NCBI RefSeq assembly: GCF_000373565.1
Contig: NZ_KB891850.1
Span: forward strand, 124,001-188,000
Direction of reading: 5' to 3'
Origin: Streptomyces sp. HmicA12
GTDB lineage: Bacteria > Actinomycetota > Actinomycetes > Streptomycetales > Streptomycetaceae
DNA: 64,000 nucleotides
Made by a program: the position numbers and the translations under genes. The notes under the pieces are model-generated. The model was not told the DNA's origin and did not search any database. It saw only the letters and a program-made list of their open reading frames with translations. Every line of letters starts with the position of its first letter. Position 1 is the first letter of the stretch. Shown here piece after piece: positions 7,742 to 16,686 of this stretch.

Positions 7742-8803
7742 CTACTTGTCCGGGCCCGACTCGCGCGGGCTCGATGTGTTCAGCGTCGCCCCGATGCGTG
7801 CCGCCGCATCCGACAAGTGGCTGCGCGCCGAGGCGAGTTGGTCCACCGTGACGCCGTGGTCGCGGGCCGCGTCGCGGATGTCGTCGCGGAAGCGGTCCAG
7901 GAGACGGTCCAGGTCGCGGGCCGGGTCGCCGGTGGAGTCCTCCGTCGCCCAGGACGGGACGTACTCCGCAGGGACCGTGTCCGACGGCGCGCGGTACTGG
8001 GGCTCGGCCGCCGGGGCCGTGCGGGTGGTGTCCTTGCCGAAGCTCCGGCCGAACTCACCGAACTCCTTGGCCAGTTCGGAAAGCCCCTCGCGCACCCCCG
8101 TCGGCCAGTCGCCGCGCGCGAAGTGGTCCTGCACCTGGTCCTGGACCCGCTTGGCCATGCGCTGGAACTCCTCCTGCGCCTGCTCCCGCACCCGGTCCTG
8201 CGCCTCCTTGGACTGGCGGCGGGCCCGCTGGGCCTCCTCACGGGCCCGGCGGCTCTCGTCCTTCGCGCGCCGCGCCTGCTCCTTCCACTCCTGCTTGGCG
8301 CGGCGCATCTCCTCCTTGGCGGCGCGCCAGGACTCCTTGTCCGTGAAGTCCTTGAAGTCCGTGAAGTCGGTGGTCTCGCCCTTGCCGCCGCCGAAGCGGC
8401 CGCTCCCGCTCCCGGCGCGGCTCTGTGAGGCCGCGGCCCGCACCTCGCGGCGCAGATCGCCCGCCGCGCCCCGTACGTCGTCGCGGATCTCGGCGGCCAG
8501 CTCGGCCACCGACTCGCGGATCTCCAGCTCCAGATCGGCCAACTCGCCGCTTCGGTCGGCCAGTTCGGCGCGGCCCGCGTCGGTGATCGCGTACACCTTC
8601 CGGCCGCCCTCGGTGGTGTGCGTGACGAGCCCCTCGCTCTCCAGCTTGGCCAGGCGCGGGTAGACGGTGCCCGCCGACGGCGCGTACAGGCCCTGGAAGC
8701 GCTCCTCCAGGAGGCGGATCACCTCGTAGCCGTGGCGCGGGGCCTCGTCGAGCAGCTTGAGGAGGTAGAGGCGCAGGCGGCCGTGAGCGAAGACGGGAGG
8801 CAT
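7742..8803 (-). CDS. PadR-family regulator with long coiled-coil C-terminus
   Basis: A 353-residue protein. Residues 1-85 are a PadR winged helix (LLDEAPRHGYEVIRLLEERF, APSAGTVYPRLAKLESEGLV). The rest is unusual: a TDFTDFKDFTD repeat near residue 145, then about 70 residues of Lys/Arg/Glu/Ala-rich heptads (MRRAKQEWKEQARRAKDESR and on) predicted to be coiled coil, then a disordered link and a helical tail. Ordinary PadR proteins are 110-200 residues. It follows the DUF4097 gene by one base, so the pair is one operon, probably autoregulated. Confidence 0.85.
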   Translation of the reverse strand: MPPVFAHGRLRLYLLKLLDEAPRHGYEVIRLLEERFQGLYAPSAGTVYPRLAKLESEGLVTHTTEGGRKVYAITDAGRAELADRSGELADLELEIRESVAELAAEIRDDVRGAAGDLRREVRAAASQSRAGSGSGRFGGGKGETTDFTDFKDFTDKESWRAAKEEMRRAKQEWKEQARRAKDESRRAREEAQRARRQSKEAQDRVREQAQEEFQRMAKRVQDQVQDHFARGDWPTGVREGLSELAKEFGEFGRSFGKDTTRTAPAAEPQYRAPSDTVPAEYVPSWATEDSTGDPARDLDRLLDRFRDDIRDAARDHGVTVDQLASARSHLSDAAARIGATLNTSSPRESGPDK

Positions 8804-8804
8804 G

Positions 8805-9668
8805 TCACAGCACCTTCTTGTCGGTGGGAGCGGTCGGCGCGGGCTCGTCGAACGGGTCGTCCTCCGCCGGGGGCCTGCGCAGCAGCGCGATCGAGCCGGA
8901 GACGGTCGTCGCCCGCAGCTTGCCGGTGCCCGCGCCGAGCCGGCCCGTGATCTTGTGCGCGCCCCACTGGCCGGAGACGCGCAGCCCGTCGAAGGCGTTC
9001 GACACCGCTCCGCTCGCCGTGTTCGCCTCGACCTCGGTGTCCGCCGGGTGCGGGATACGGATCGCGATCTCGCCGGAGACGCTGGTCAGCGCCACGTCCG
9101 TGGGGCCCGCCGGGTCCAGGTCCACGATCATCGAGCCGCTCACGGTGTCCGCCTTCACGAACGAACCCGAGCCCTCGACGACGGTCAGGTCCCCCGAGAC
9201 CGAGTTGAACCGGAGATCGCCGGTGACCGCCTGCGCCTCGACGCTGCCGGAGACCGTGCTGGTGCGCACCGACCCGGTGACGCCGACCAGCGTGGTGTCG
9301 CCGGTGACGCCCTTGACCTCCGTGCGCCCCTCTATGCCGGAGACGACCGCGCCCGCCCCGACCACGCCGACCTCGACCAGGGTGCCGGCGGGCACCGCCA
9401 GCGAGACGACTGCGCTGCGGTGCCAGCCCTTGCGGTCCAGCCACTTGAGGAAGCCCTTCCAGGGCAGGTCGTCGTACACGACGGAGAGGGTGCCGGCCTC
9501 CTGCGTCACGCGCAGCGGCGGCCCCTCCAGGTCCGAGACCTCCAGGCGGGCGGAACCTTCGTCCGTGCCCACCACGTTGACCGTTCCGTTCACGATGCGT
9601 ACGTGCAGGGCCGTCACCGGCTCGTCGAAGACGAGCTTCTGCGGCTGCGCGACGGACCACTCGGGCAT
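8805..9668 (-). CDS. DUF4097 family (adhesin-like beta-helix) protein
   Basis: A 287-residue protein built of short repeated beta-strand units (VSGSVEAQAVTGDLRFNSVS-like steps across residues 90-270), typical of DUF4097 proteins. No signal peptide or membrane segment is visible. Start at ATG 9668, preceded by GGAGG; an in-frame extension to 9746 lies within the promoter. DUF4097 genes are often paired with PadR or PspC-type regulators; the molecular role is unknown. Confidence 0.8.
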   Translation of the reverse strand: MPEWSVAQPQKLVFDEPVTALHVRIVNGTVNVVGTDEGSARLEVSDLEGPPLRVTQEAGTLSVVYDDLPWKGFLKWLDRKGWHRSAVVSLAVPAGTLVEVGVVGAGAVVSGIEGRTEVKGVTGDTTLVGVTGSVRTSTVSGSVEAQAVTGDLRFNSVSGDLTVVEGSGSFVKADTVSGSMIVDLDPAGPTDVALTSVSGEIAIRIPHPADTEVEANTASGAVSNAFDGLRVSGQWGAHKITGRLGAGTGKLRATTVSGSIALLRRPPAEDDPFDEPAPTAPTDKKVL

Positions 9669-9718
9669 GGGGCGACCTCCTCGGGAGCGAACGCGCCATA
9701 ACGCGTCTTCCGTAAAAC

Positions 9719-9746
9719 ACGATATATCGCGGATGCGGAAAGTCAA
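9719..9746 (-). promoter_or_regulatory. Promoter of the DUF4097-PadR operon with a palindrome over the -10
   Basis: On the minus strand, TTGACT (9746-9741) and TATCGT (9724-9719) are spaced by 16 bases. CGATATATCG (9720-9729), a perfect 10-bp palindrome unusually AT-rich for this genome, overlaps the -10. It is a good candidate operator for the PadR protein encoded in the operon. Confidence 0.6.
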
Positions 9747-9834
9747 GACTGTCGCGTTCGGCCCCTGTCGGACGGTGGGCCGGATGGGGCGACATGTGTG
9801 GTGGAAGTAGGACGAATTGACCTAGCGTGGGCCC

Positions 9835-10647
9835 ATGCCGTCCCCCGAATCCGCCGGTGCGCTGCTGCTGTGCCGCGCCGAACCCGTCGTCGTCGGACCC
9901 GCCGCGCAGCTGCTGCGCCGCCCCATGCTGCTCACCTCGGCCGGACGCGAGTGGAGCGTCCTCGTGCCGGAGGAGAAGCCGTGGGCGGCCGCGGGGGAGC
10001 CCGTCGACCGGGTCCTCGGCGGCTGGGCCGGGGCCCTCGCCGTCGGCTCGGCGTGGCCGGTGCTCGCGCTGTGGTGGGACGCCGACCGCTGCGGCTTCAC
10101 GCTCGCCTCCGGCTTCCGCCGCCCCGTCGGCTACGTATGGCTCGCGAACGGCACCCCGGCCGGCGAGCACGAGGCCCTGCGCACCTTCGCCGCCCGCCTG
10201 GGCCTGGACCCCGTACTCGACATGCAGTCCCTGGAAGCCCTGGCCGAACCCGACTCCGCGGCCGACGCCCGGGCCCGCCTCCTCGGCCTGCTCGCGGTCC
10301 TCACCCGCACCGGCCTCACCCTCCCCGCCGGTCTGACTCCCGGCGAACCCGCCGACCGGCTGCGCGAGGTCGCCCGCGTCCAGCCGGACGTCGAGCGGAT
10401 CGAATGGTCCGGCTGGCGCGACGCCGTCCATGCCGAACTCGACGTCGTGGAGAGCGGCAGCCTCGGCCCCTGGCTGCGCGGCCCCAAGGCGCGCTGCCTG
10501 GCCGTCGCCCAGCTCGCCGCCGGGCTCCCGCTCACCCTCTACGGGCTGCGCCGCCGCAGCGGTGGCTGGGCCACGGCCGGGGCGGTGCTGCTCGCCCACG
10601 GCGCGCTCGGAATCGCGTACGACAGGATGCGCCGGGCCCGCGGCTGA
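9835..10647 (+). CDS. Uncharacterised protein, conserved-looking
   Basis: A 270-residue protein whose family I do not recognise. It is Ala/Leu/Gly-rich and soluble-looking, with Trp-rich conserved-looking stretches (LGGWAGALAVGSAWPVLALW) and a hydrophobic C-terminal segment (TAGAVLLAHGALGIAYD) that could be a single membrane helix. ATG 9835 follows a short spacer with TAGCGT about 9 bases upstream, compatible with leaderless transcription. It is flanked by the divergent DUF4097 operon and a convergent small gene. Confidence 0.7.
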   Translation: MPSPESAGALLLCRAEPVVVGPAAQLLRRPMLLTSAGREWSVLVPEEKPWAAAGEPVDRVLGGWAGALAVGSAWPVLALWWDADRCGFTLASGFRRPVGYVWLANGTPAGEHEALRTFAARLGLDPVLDMQSLEALAEPDSAADARARLLGLLAVLTRTGLTLPAGLTPGEPADRLREVARVQPDVERIEWSGWRDAVHAELDVVESGSLGPWLRGPKARCLAVAQLAAGLPLTLYGLRRRSGGWATAGAVLLAHGALGIAYDRMRRARG

Positions 10648-10668
10648 TCCCCGTACGGGCCCCTCGGC

Positions 10669-10851
10669 TCAGTCCTCGTCGTCCTCGTCGTCGAGCCGCG
10701 CCAGCCACGTCGCCAGGCGCTCGACCGGCACCTCGAAGTCCGGGTTCAGGTCGACGAACGTCCGCAGCTGCTCGGCGAGCCACTCGAAGGTGACCTCCTC
10801 CTCGCCGCGCCGCTTCTCCAGCTCTTCGATGCCGCGGTCGGTGAAGTACAA
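10669..10851 (-). CDS. Small acidic protein, DUF6104-like
   Basis: A 60-residue acidic protein (MYFTDRGIEELEKRRGEEEV to a DDEDDED tail). I recognise it as resembling the short Streptomyces family DUF6104, whose function is unknown. The start is a TTG at 10851 with AGGAG 6 bases upstream. It is predicted all-helical and cytoplasmic. It stands alone between convergent and divergent neighbours. Confidence 0.75.
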   Translation of the reverse strand: MYFTDRGIEELEKRRGEEEVTFEWLAEQLRTFVDLNPDFEVPVERLATWLARLDDEDDED

Positions 10852-11048
10852 CTCTTGCTCCTGGTGCGTAGGCGTGGGCGTAGGGCCCGACTCTCATGGT
10901 AGGCCGCCCGAGCGCAGCGCCGAGTTGGTACAGCGCCGCCTCCGACTTCCTGGAATGTCCCCATGTGTCGGCCCGCCGTGCCGTCGCGCGTCCGTCGCCG
11001 CCCACAGTCGGGCAGCGACCACGGACCGAGGGGAAGGCGGGTGCGGCG

Positions 11049-12218
11049 ATGGCCGAACTCACGATTCCGGCGCGCGCACAGGCACGTGACCGGGCGACCT
11101 GGACGGAGCTGTTCTACGACCTGGTGCTGGCGTTCGGCGTCGGGCAGATCGCGCACGCGCTCGCCGCGCATCCGGGCTGGCACTCCCTGGGCGGCTGTCT
11201 GCTCGTCCTGACCCCGCTGTGGTGGGCCTGGGTCGACGTCGTCATGGCGATGAACGCCGTACGGGAGACCAGTGCGCAGCGCGTCTTCCTGCTGCTCGCG
11301 GGACTGGCCACCTACGGGATGGGCGTCGCCGCTCCGCACGCCCTGGAGACGCGCTCGGAGTCGCTCCTCTACGCGGGGTGCTATCTCGCGCTGCGCCTCG
11401 TCATCGGCGAGGCCATCCGCAGGGAGTGCGCCGTCTACACCATCCACCCCTACCGGGCCGGGCTCGCCTTCGCGCTCGCGCTCTTCGGGTGCGCCGTGCT
11501 GCCCGACGCCTGGCGGACCGGCTGCTGGGCGGTCGCCGTCGGCGCGGAGATCCTCGCGCCGCTCGTGCTCAGCGGGCATCTGCGACAGCTCGCCTTCGGC
11601 GTCAACCACCTCCCGGAACGGTTCGGCCTGTTCGTGATCATCGCGCTCGGCGAGAACGTCGTCTCCGTCGGGGCGCGGCTCGCCGGCACCGCGCCGGGCC
11701 CCGTCGGACTGCTCGCCGTGGCCCTCGCCTTCCTCATCGGCTGCGCCCTGTGGTGGCTCTACTTCCATCTCGTGGCCTCCGCCGTGGCCCATGCGCTGCG
11801 CACCCATCCGACCCCGTCGATCGTGGTGCGCGACGTCCTCAGCTACGGCCACCTCGTGCTGGTGTCGGGCCTGTTGCTGGTCTCCGTCGGCGCCGATCTG
11901 ATCGTGGCGGAGCCGGTCGCGGTGCCGCACGCGTTCGCCGCGGCGCTGCTGCCGACCGGGGCCGCGCTGTTCATCCTGACCTTCTGCTACACCCGGTGGC
12001 GGATGTTCGGGGCCGCGTCGGCGACCCGCTTCCTCGGTGGGCTCGCGCTGCTCGGACTCGTCGCCGCGGCGCCCCGCCTGCCCGGACTCGTCACCCTCGC
12101 CGCGGCCGCGCTGATCCTCGTGTCCGTCAACGCCCTGGAGTACTGGCTCATCGCCTCGGGACGGCAGGTCCCGCTGATCTTCCGCACCGCCAACGCCCCT
12201 GCTCGGGCATCCAGTTGA
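11049..12218 (+). CDS. LtrA-family (low temperature requirement A) membrane protein
   Basis: A 389-residue integral membrane protein with about ten hydrophobic helices. The family signature at the N-terminus (RATWTELFYDLVLAFGVGQIAHAL) and the conserved FGLFVIIALGENVVSVG motif near residue 200 mark it as LtrA. The ATG at 11049 matches the family's usual start and length; the longer in-frame reading to 10896 adds a tail without membrane character. Function is unknown beyond the cold-growth phenotype from which the Listeria homologue took its name. Confidence 0.85.
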   Translation: MAELTIPARAQARDRATWTELFYDLVLAFGVGQIAHALAAHPGWHSLGGCLLVLTPLWWAWVDVVMAMNAVRETSAQRVFLLLAGLATYGMGVAAPHALETRSESLLYAGCYLALRLVIGEAIRRECAVYTIHPYRAGLAFALALFGCAVLPDAWRTGCWAVAVGAEILAPLVLSGHLRQLAFGVNHLPERFGLFVIIALGENVVSVGARLAGTAPGPVGLLAVALAFLIGCALWWLYFHLVASAVAHALRTHPTPSIVVRDVLSYGHLVLVSGLLLVSVGADLIVAEPVAVPHAFAAALLPTGAALFILTFCYTRWRMFGAASATRFLGGLALLGLVAAAPRLPGLVTLAAAALILVSVNALEYWLIASGRQVPLIFRTANAPARASS

Positions 12219-12314
12219 CGTAGTGCGGGAGGGGACCTCGGGCAATGCGCCGGCCCCGCGCCCGCCGCCCGCCACCGCGTGCCCCGCGCACCTAGCGTTC
12301 TCGCGTCACCACCG

Positions 12315-12361
12315 CTTCGGCACAACCACCACTTCGGCATGAATCCGCTTCGGCATGAATC
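12315..12361 (+). repeat. Three short direct repeats upstream of the MFS gene
   Basis: CTTCGGCA occurs at 12315, 12332 and 12348, spaced 17 and 16 bases; the last two copies continue TGAATC. The array ends at the ribosome-binding site of the MFS gene. It could be regulatory or slippage-born; I cannot tell. Confidence 0.6.
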
Positions 12362-12375
12362 TAGGAGGTGCCGCC

Positions 12376-13569
12376 ATGCCGTCTCGCAGCACGATGCCGG
12401 CTCTGCTCGCCTTGTCCCTGGGGTACTTCAGCCTGGGGACGATCTCGCTGGCGGTCGTCGGCCTCAACGGCCCCATCGGCGACGACCTGAACGTCGCTCC
12501 GGCGCGCGTGGGGCTCCTCGTCACCGTCTTCGCCCTCACGTTCGCGGTGTTCGCGCCCGCCGCCCCGATCCTGCTGCGCCGCTTCGACCGCAAGAAGGTC
12601 CTGCTGCTCGGCATCGCCCTGCTCACCGTGGGTTCGGTGCTCGGCGCGCTGGCCCCCAACTACGGCTTCCTGACCGCCACCCGCGTCGTCGGGGCGATCG
12701 GCGCGGCGATCTTCGGACCCGGCGCGTCCGCCGCCGGTTCACTGATCGTGCCGCCCGAGCGCAGGCAGCGCGCCCTCGCCACCGTCTTCGCCGGCATGAC
12801 CGCGGCGGCGGTGCTCGGCGTGCCGCTCGCCTCGTTCCTCGGCGGCAGCCTCGGCTGGCGGCCCGCACTGCTCGGCGTCTCGGTCCTCTCGGCGATCGCC
12901 TGTGTGCTCGTCGCGGTCTACGTCCCCGAGATCCCGGCGGGGCAGGCCCCGACCGTCCAGGCCTACCGGGACGCCCTGCGCACCCCGGCCGCCCTGTCCA
13001 CGGTGACCACGACGCTGCTGTTCATGTCCGCGCAGTTCACCGTGTACGGCATCGCCAGCGCCTATCTGAAGGACCGCTTCGACGCGACGTCCGGGCTGAT
13101 CTCCGCGACCCTGCTCGCGTTCGGCGTCATCGGCGTCGCGGGCAACGCCCTGTCGCCGCGCATCGCCGAGAAGATCGGCGGCCCGCGCACCATCACCGTC
13201 GCGGTGGTCGGTCTCGCGTCCGGGTTCGCGCTGCTGCTGGTCGCGCCGCACTCGACGCCCGGACTCGCCGTCTTCGCGTACTGGGCGTTCTTCAGCCAGA
13301 TGTACCAGGCGCCCCAACAGGCCCGTCTCGTCGACCTGTTGCCGCTCCAGCCGGGCATGATCCTCGCCATGAACGCCGCCGCGCTCTACCTCGGCATGAG
13401 CCTCGGCAGCTTCATCGGCAGCTCCTTCCTGCCGAGCCTGGGCTCGGGCCCCATCCCGGCCATCGCCCTCGGCGTCCTCGTGCTCGCCGCGCTCGCGCAC
13501 ACCGCGTCGGTCCGCAAGGTCGGCGTCGCCGCGGTGGAAGAGGCCCCGGCGCCCGTCCGAGCCACCTGA
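12376..13569 (+). CDS. MFS efflux transporter (AraJ/DHA1 type)
   Basis: A 397-residue protein with 12 predicted transmembrane helices. The motif between helices 2 and 3 (RRFDRKKVLLLG) and a long Gly/Ala-rich helix 5 (GMTAAAVLGVPLASFLGG) fit the drug/sugar efflux DHA1 group. GGAGG precedes the ATG at 12376 with 8-base spacing. The next gene, an NTF2-fold protein, follows after 43 bases and may be co-transcribed. The substrate is unknown. Confidence 0.88.
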   Translation: MPSRSTMPALLALSLGYFSLGTISLAVVGLNGPIGDDLNVAPARVGLLVTVFALTFAVFAPAAPILLRRFDRKKVLLLGIALLTVGSVLGALAPNYGFLTATRVVGAIGAAIFGPGASAAGSLIVPPERRQRALATVFAGMTAAAVLGVPLASFLGGSLGWRPALLGVSVLSAIACVLVAVYVPEIPAGQAPTVQAYRDALRTPAALSTVTTTLLFMSAQFTVYGIASAYLKDRFDATSGLISATLLAFGVIGVAGNALSPRIAEKIGGPRTITVAVVGLASGFALLLVAPHSTPGLAVFAYWAFFSQMYQAPQQARLVDLLPLQPGMILAMNAAALYLGMSLGSFIGSSFLPSLGSGPIPAIALGVLVLAALAHTASVRKVGVAAVEEAPAPVRAT

Positions 13570-13612
13570 CCCCCCGCATCCGTACGCACCACCTCACGAT
13601 CAGGAGAGACCC

Positions 13613-13987
13613 ATGTCCCAGCATCACGTGCAGCTCGTGCGCGACTACCTGGAGAACGTCTGGAACGAGGGCCAGACCGACCGGGCCGACGAGTACCTCG
13701 CCGCCAACCTCATCCAGCACAACCCGCACCTGCCCGACGGACGCACCCCGCTCGTCGACTTCATCGAGGGCTTCCGCAAGCAGCTGCCCGAGGCCCGCTT
13801 CGAGATCCGCCGCGTCGCCGCGGACGACGGCCTGGTCTTCGTGCACTCCCGGTTCCGGCCGACGCCCGACGCCCGCGGCACCGTCGTCGTCGACGTCTTC
13901 CGGATCGACGACGGCCGCATCGTCGAGCACTGGGACGTCCGGGAGGACGTCCCCGAGTCCACCGCGAGCGGTCACGAGGTCGTCTGA
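13613..13987 (+). CDS. SnoaL-like / NTF2-fold protein
   Basis: A 124-residue single-domain protein of the NTF2-like alpha+beta cone fold (VRDYLENVWNEGQTDRADEYLAANLIQHNP; RIDDGRIVEHWDV). The terminal motif IVEHWDVRED is typical of the SnoaL-like group. Some members are polyketide cyclases or epoxide/limonene hydrolases, others have no known activity. It is followed by a strong terminator, so it ends the MFS transcription unit. Confidence 0.82.
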   Translation: MSQHHVQLVRDYLENVWNEGQTDRADEYLAANLIQHNPHLPDGRTPLVDFIEGFRKQLPEARFEIRRVAADDGLVFVHSRFRPTPDARGTVVVDVFRIDDGRIVEHWDVREDVPESTASGHEVV

Positions 13988-14006
13988 CCCGTACGCGCGT
14001 CACCTG

Positions 14007-14047
14007 CTGCCGCCCCGGCGAACGGCCGGGGCGGCAGCGCCGTTTTT
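14007..14047 (+). terminator. Terminator with T-run
   Basis: A perfect 13-bp stem (14007-14019 with 14025-14037), 5-base loop, then TTTTT at 14043-14047. It separates the SnoaL-like gene from the flavin oxidase gene. Confidence 0.9.
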
Positions 14048-14078
14048 GCCACCACCCCGTTTCCGCACAGGAGCTTCC

Positions 14079-15677
14079 ATGCCCGGAGCAACCCGTCGAG
14101 GATTCCTCGGCGCCGCCGGTGCCGTCGCCGGCATCACGGTCGTCGGCACGGACCCGGCCCGCGCCGCGGACACCCGTAGCGCCGCGTCCATCGACACGGC
14201 CACCGTCACCGTGACGTCGAGCGACCCCCGCTACGTCGACCTCACGGCCCGCGGCTACAACGCGAGATTCGCCGCGAGACCCGACTCCATACGTCTCGTC
14301 CACACCACCGCGCAGGTCATCGCCGCCGTCAAGGACGCCGTGAGCGGCGGCAAGCGCATCGCCGTGCGCGGCGGCGGGCACTGCCTGGACGGGCTCGTCG
14401 ACGACCCGGACGTCAAGGTGCTCATCGACATGTCCGAGATGAACGCCGTCTCGTACGACACCGCGCGCGGCGCCTTCTGCGTGGAGGCCGGCGCCCAGCT
14501 CGGCCACGTCTACCGCACCCTCTACCTGGAGTGGGGCGTCTCCGTGCCCGGCGGCACCTGCCCCACGGTCGGCGTCGGCGGGCACGTCACCGGCGGCGGC
14601 TACGGGGCGATGTGCCGCCAGCACGGGGCCATAGTCGACCACCTGTACGCCGTGGAGGTCGTCGTGGTCGACGCCGACGGCACCGTACGGTCCGTCGTGG
14701 CCACCCGCGACACGGGCGACGCGCACCGCGACCTGTGGTGGGCCCACACCGGCGGGGGCGGCGGCAACTTCGGTGTCGTCACCCGCTACTGGTTCCGCAC
14801 CCCGGGCGCCACCGGCACCACCCCCTCGGCCCTGCTGCCCAAGCCGCCCGCGACCCTCCTCAAGACCACGCTCGGCTGGAAGTGGGCGGACCTGACCGAG
14901 GCCGCGTTCACGAAGATCGTGCAGAACCACGGTGCCTGGCACGAGGCCAACAGCGCCCCGGGCACGGAGTTCGCGAGCCTGCACAGCGTGCTCATCCTCA
15001 ACAACTACGCGCAGGGCACGATCGTCCTCAACGTCCAGCTGGACGGCACGCTCTCCAACGCCTCGGCCCTCATGGACCGTTACGTCGCCGCGGTCACCGA
15101 CGGCGTCGGTACGGCCCACGCCACCTCCACGTCCAGCTGGCCCTGGCTGAAGGCGACGCTCAAGGACCCTTACGACACGGGTCTGTTCAACCGCACCAAG
15201 TCCAAGGGTGCCTATCTGCGCAGGCGTTGGTCCGACGCGCGGATCGCCGTCCTGTACGACGCGCTCTCCGACCCCGCCTACGACGGCCACGCCGGCATCC
15301 TGCTCTACTCCTACGGCGGCCGGGTCAACGCCGTCGCCCCCGCCGACACCGCGATGCCGCAGCGCGACTCGATCCTCAAGGCCAACTTCACGACGTACTG
15401 GACCGACGCCGCACAGGACGAGCGGCACATCGCGTGGATGCGGGCGCTGTACCGGAACCTGTACGCCGACAACGGCGGCGCCCCGACGCTCGACGGCGCC
15501 GACGACGGGTCGTACATCAACTATCCGGACGTCGACCTGACCGACACCGCCCTGAACACCTCGGGCACCGCCTGGCAGAAGCTCTACTACAAGGGCAACC
15601 ACGCGCGCCTTCAGCAGGTCAAGGCCGCGTACGACCCGAAGAACGTCTTCCACCACGCCCTGTCGATCACCGCGTAG
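14079..15677 (+). CDS. Tat-exported FAD-linked oxidase, bicovalent flavin (BBE type)
   Basis: A 532-residue berberine-bridge-enzyme-like oxidase. The N-terminus has a Tat signal (TRRGFLGAAGA, then ARA cleavage near residue 32), so it is exported folded. The FAD_binding_4 domain carries both covalent anchors: His101 in GGGHC (8-alpha-histidyl) and Cys161 in GGTCPTVGVGG (6-S-cysteinyl). These are 60 residues apart, as in glucooligosaccharide oxidase. The C-terminal BBE segment (YDPKNVFHHALSI) is complete. Likely substrates are carbohydrates or secondary metabolites, with O2 reduced to H2O2. Confidence 0.9.
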   Translation: MPGATRRGFLGAAGAVAGITVVGTDPARAADTRSAASIDTATVTVTSSDPRYVDLTARGYNARFAARPDSIRLVHTTAQVIAAVKDAVSGGKRIAVRGGGHCLDGLVDDPDVKVLIDMSEMNAVSYDTARGAFCVEAGAQLGHVYRTLYLEWGVSVPGGTCPTVGVGGHVTGGGYGAMCRQHGAIVDHLYAVEVVVVDADGTVRSVVATRDTGDAHRDLWWAHTGGGGGNFGVVTRYWFRTPGATGTTPSALLPKPPATLLKTTLGWKWADLTEAAFTKIVQNHGAWHEANSAPGTEFASLHSVLILNNYAQGTIVLNVQLDGTLSNASALMDRYVAAVTDGVGTAHATSTSSWPWLKATLKDPYDTGLFNRTKSKGAYLRRRWSDARIAVLYDALSDPAYDGHAGILLYSYGGRVNAVAPADTAMPQRDSILKANFTTYWTDAAQDERHIAWMRALYRNLYADNGGAPTLDGADDGSYINYPDVDLTDTALNTSGTAWQKLYYKGNHARLQQVKAAYDPKNVFHHALSITA

Positions 15678-15690
15678 CCGCCGACGCGTC

Positions 15691-15728
15691 GGAGCCCCGC
15701 CCCCCCATGACGCGAGGGGCGGGGCTCC
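15691..15728. terminator. Bidirectional terminator between convergent genes
   Basis: A perfect 13-bp stem, GGAGCCCCGCCCC (15691-15703) with its complement at 15716-15728, lying between the stop codons of the flavin oxidase (+) and the SDR (-). Confidence 0.85.
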
Positions 15729-15736
15729 CGTCGTGC

Positions 15737-16567
15737 TCAGCCGAGGGCCGGGAACGTCACCCCGGTCAGCGACTCGCTCAGCTCCCGCAGCCGGGCCCGC
15801 GCCGCCGGGTCGTACGCCTGAGCGCCGGCCCGCGCGCGGTTGCGCTGGTTGAAGTACTCGCCGCTGACCTCGGCGAGCGCCGGATCGGTGACCAGCCGCG
15901 CGGTGTTGCGCATGCCGTCGGCGACCGTGCTCTGCGGGGTGAAGAGGTTCACCACCATCTTCGTCGGCATGTACGAGGCCGGGTGCAGGGCGTTGACCGT
16001 CACCCCGGTACCCGCCAGCTGCTCGGCCAGGTCCACGGTGAGGCTGACCTGCGCCAACTTGGCCTGGCAGTAGGCCTGTACGCCGTCCCAGCGGCGCTCC
16101 AGCATCACGTCGTCGAAGTCGATCGGGGCCTGCCCTGCCGAGCTGACGTTGACGATCCGGGCCGGCGCCGAACGCACCAGCAGCGGGGCCAGGCGGCAGC
16201 TGAGCACGTAGGCCGCCAAGTAGTCGACCTGGAAGGTGAGTTCCAGGCCGTCCTGACTCTCTTGACGGGCCAGTTCCACACCGATCCCGGCGTTGTTGAC
16301 GAGCACGTCGAGCCGGTCGTACGTGGCGAGGATCCGCTCGGCGAGCTTGCCGATGTCCTCCAGGGAGGAGAAGTCGGCCAGCTCGTACGTGAACCGGTCC
16401 GCGCCGGTCGCCGCACGCAGCTCGTCGAGGAGCTCGGCGCCCTTGCGGGGGCTGCGGCCGTGCAGGATCAACGTGGCGCCCTGCGCGGCGAGTTCATGGG
16501 CGAGGGCGCGGCCGAGTCCGTCGGTCGCACCGGTGATGAGGATGGTCTGTTCGCTGACAGGGGTCAT
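15737..16567 (-). CDS. Short-chain dehydrogenase/reductase
   Basis: A 276-residue classical-type SDR. The cofactor motif is TGATDGLG (residues 12-19) and the NNAG motif is in DVLVNNAGIG. The catalytic Ser is in NVSSAG and the Tyr/Lys pair in YCQAK. The sequence HGRSPRKG after strand 2 suggests NADPH. Start ATG 16567 has GGGAAG 4 bases upstream. It is the last gene of a six-gene minus-strand cluster, 119 bases from the VOC gene, and ends at a terminator. Confidence 0.88.
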   Translation of the reverse strand: MTPVSEQTILITGATDGLGRALAHELAAQGATLILHGRSPRKGAELLDELRAATGADRFTYELADFSSLEDIGKLAERILATYDRLDVLVNNAGIGVELARQESQDGLELTFQVDYLAAYVLSCRLAPLLVRSAPARIVNVSSAGQAPIDFDDVMLERRWDGVQAYCQAKLAQVSLTVDLAEQLAGTGVTVNALHPASYMPTKMVVNLFTPQSTVADGMRNTARLVTDPALAEVSGEYFNQRNRARAGAQAYDPAARARLRELSESLTGVTFPALG

Positions 16568-16686
16568 GTCTTCCCTTTGCTTCTTTACCGATGTGTACGG
16601 GATCGATGTGTACGGGGGCATGGGTGAGGGCACGGCCGGGTCGGTTCGACCGGCCGTGCCCGCGCGGGCGTACGGGGATCACCTGC

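Noticed and set aside
12279..15677. A single 1132-codon plus-strand frame spanning several genes
   Set aside because: Only its 3-prime half (from 14079) is a real gene, the flavin oxidase. The first half is an Arg/Pro/Ala-rich shadow of the MFS and SnoaL genes, as high-GC DNA commonly produces.
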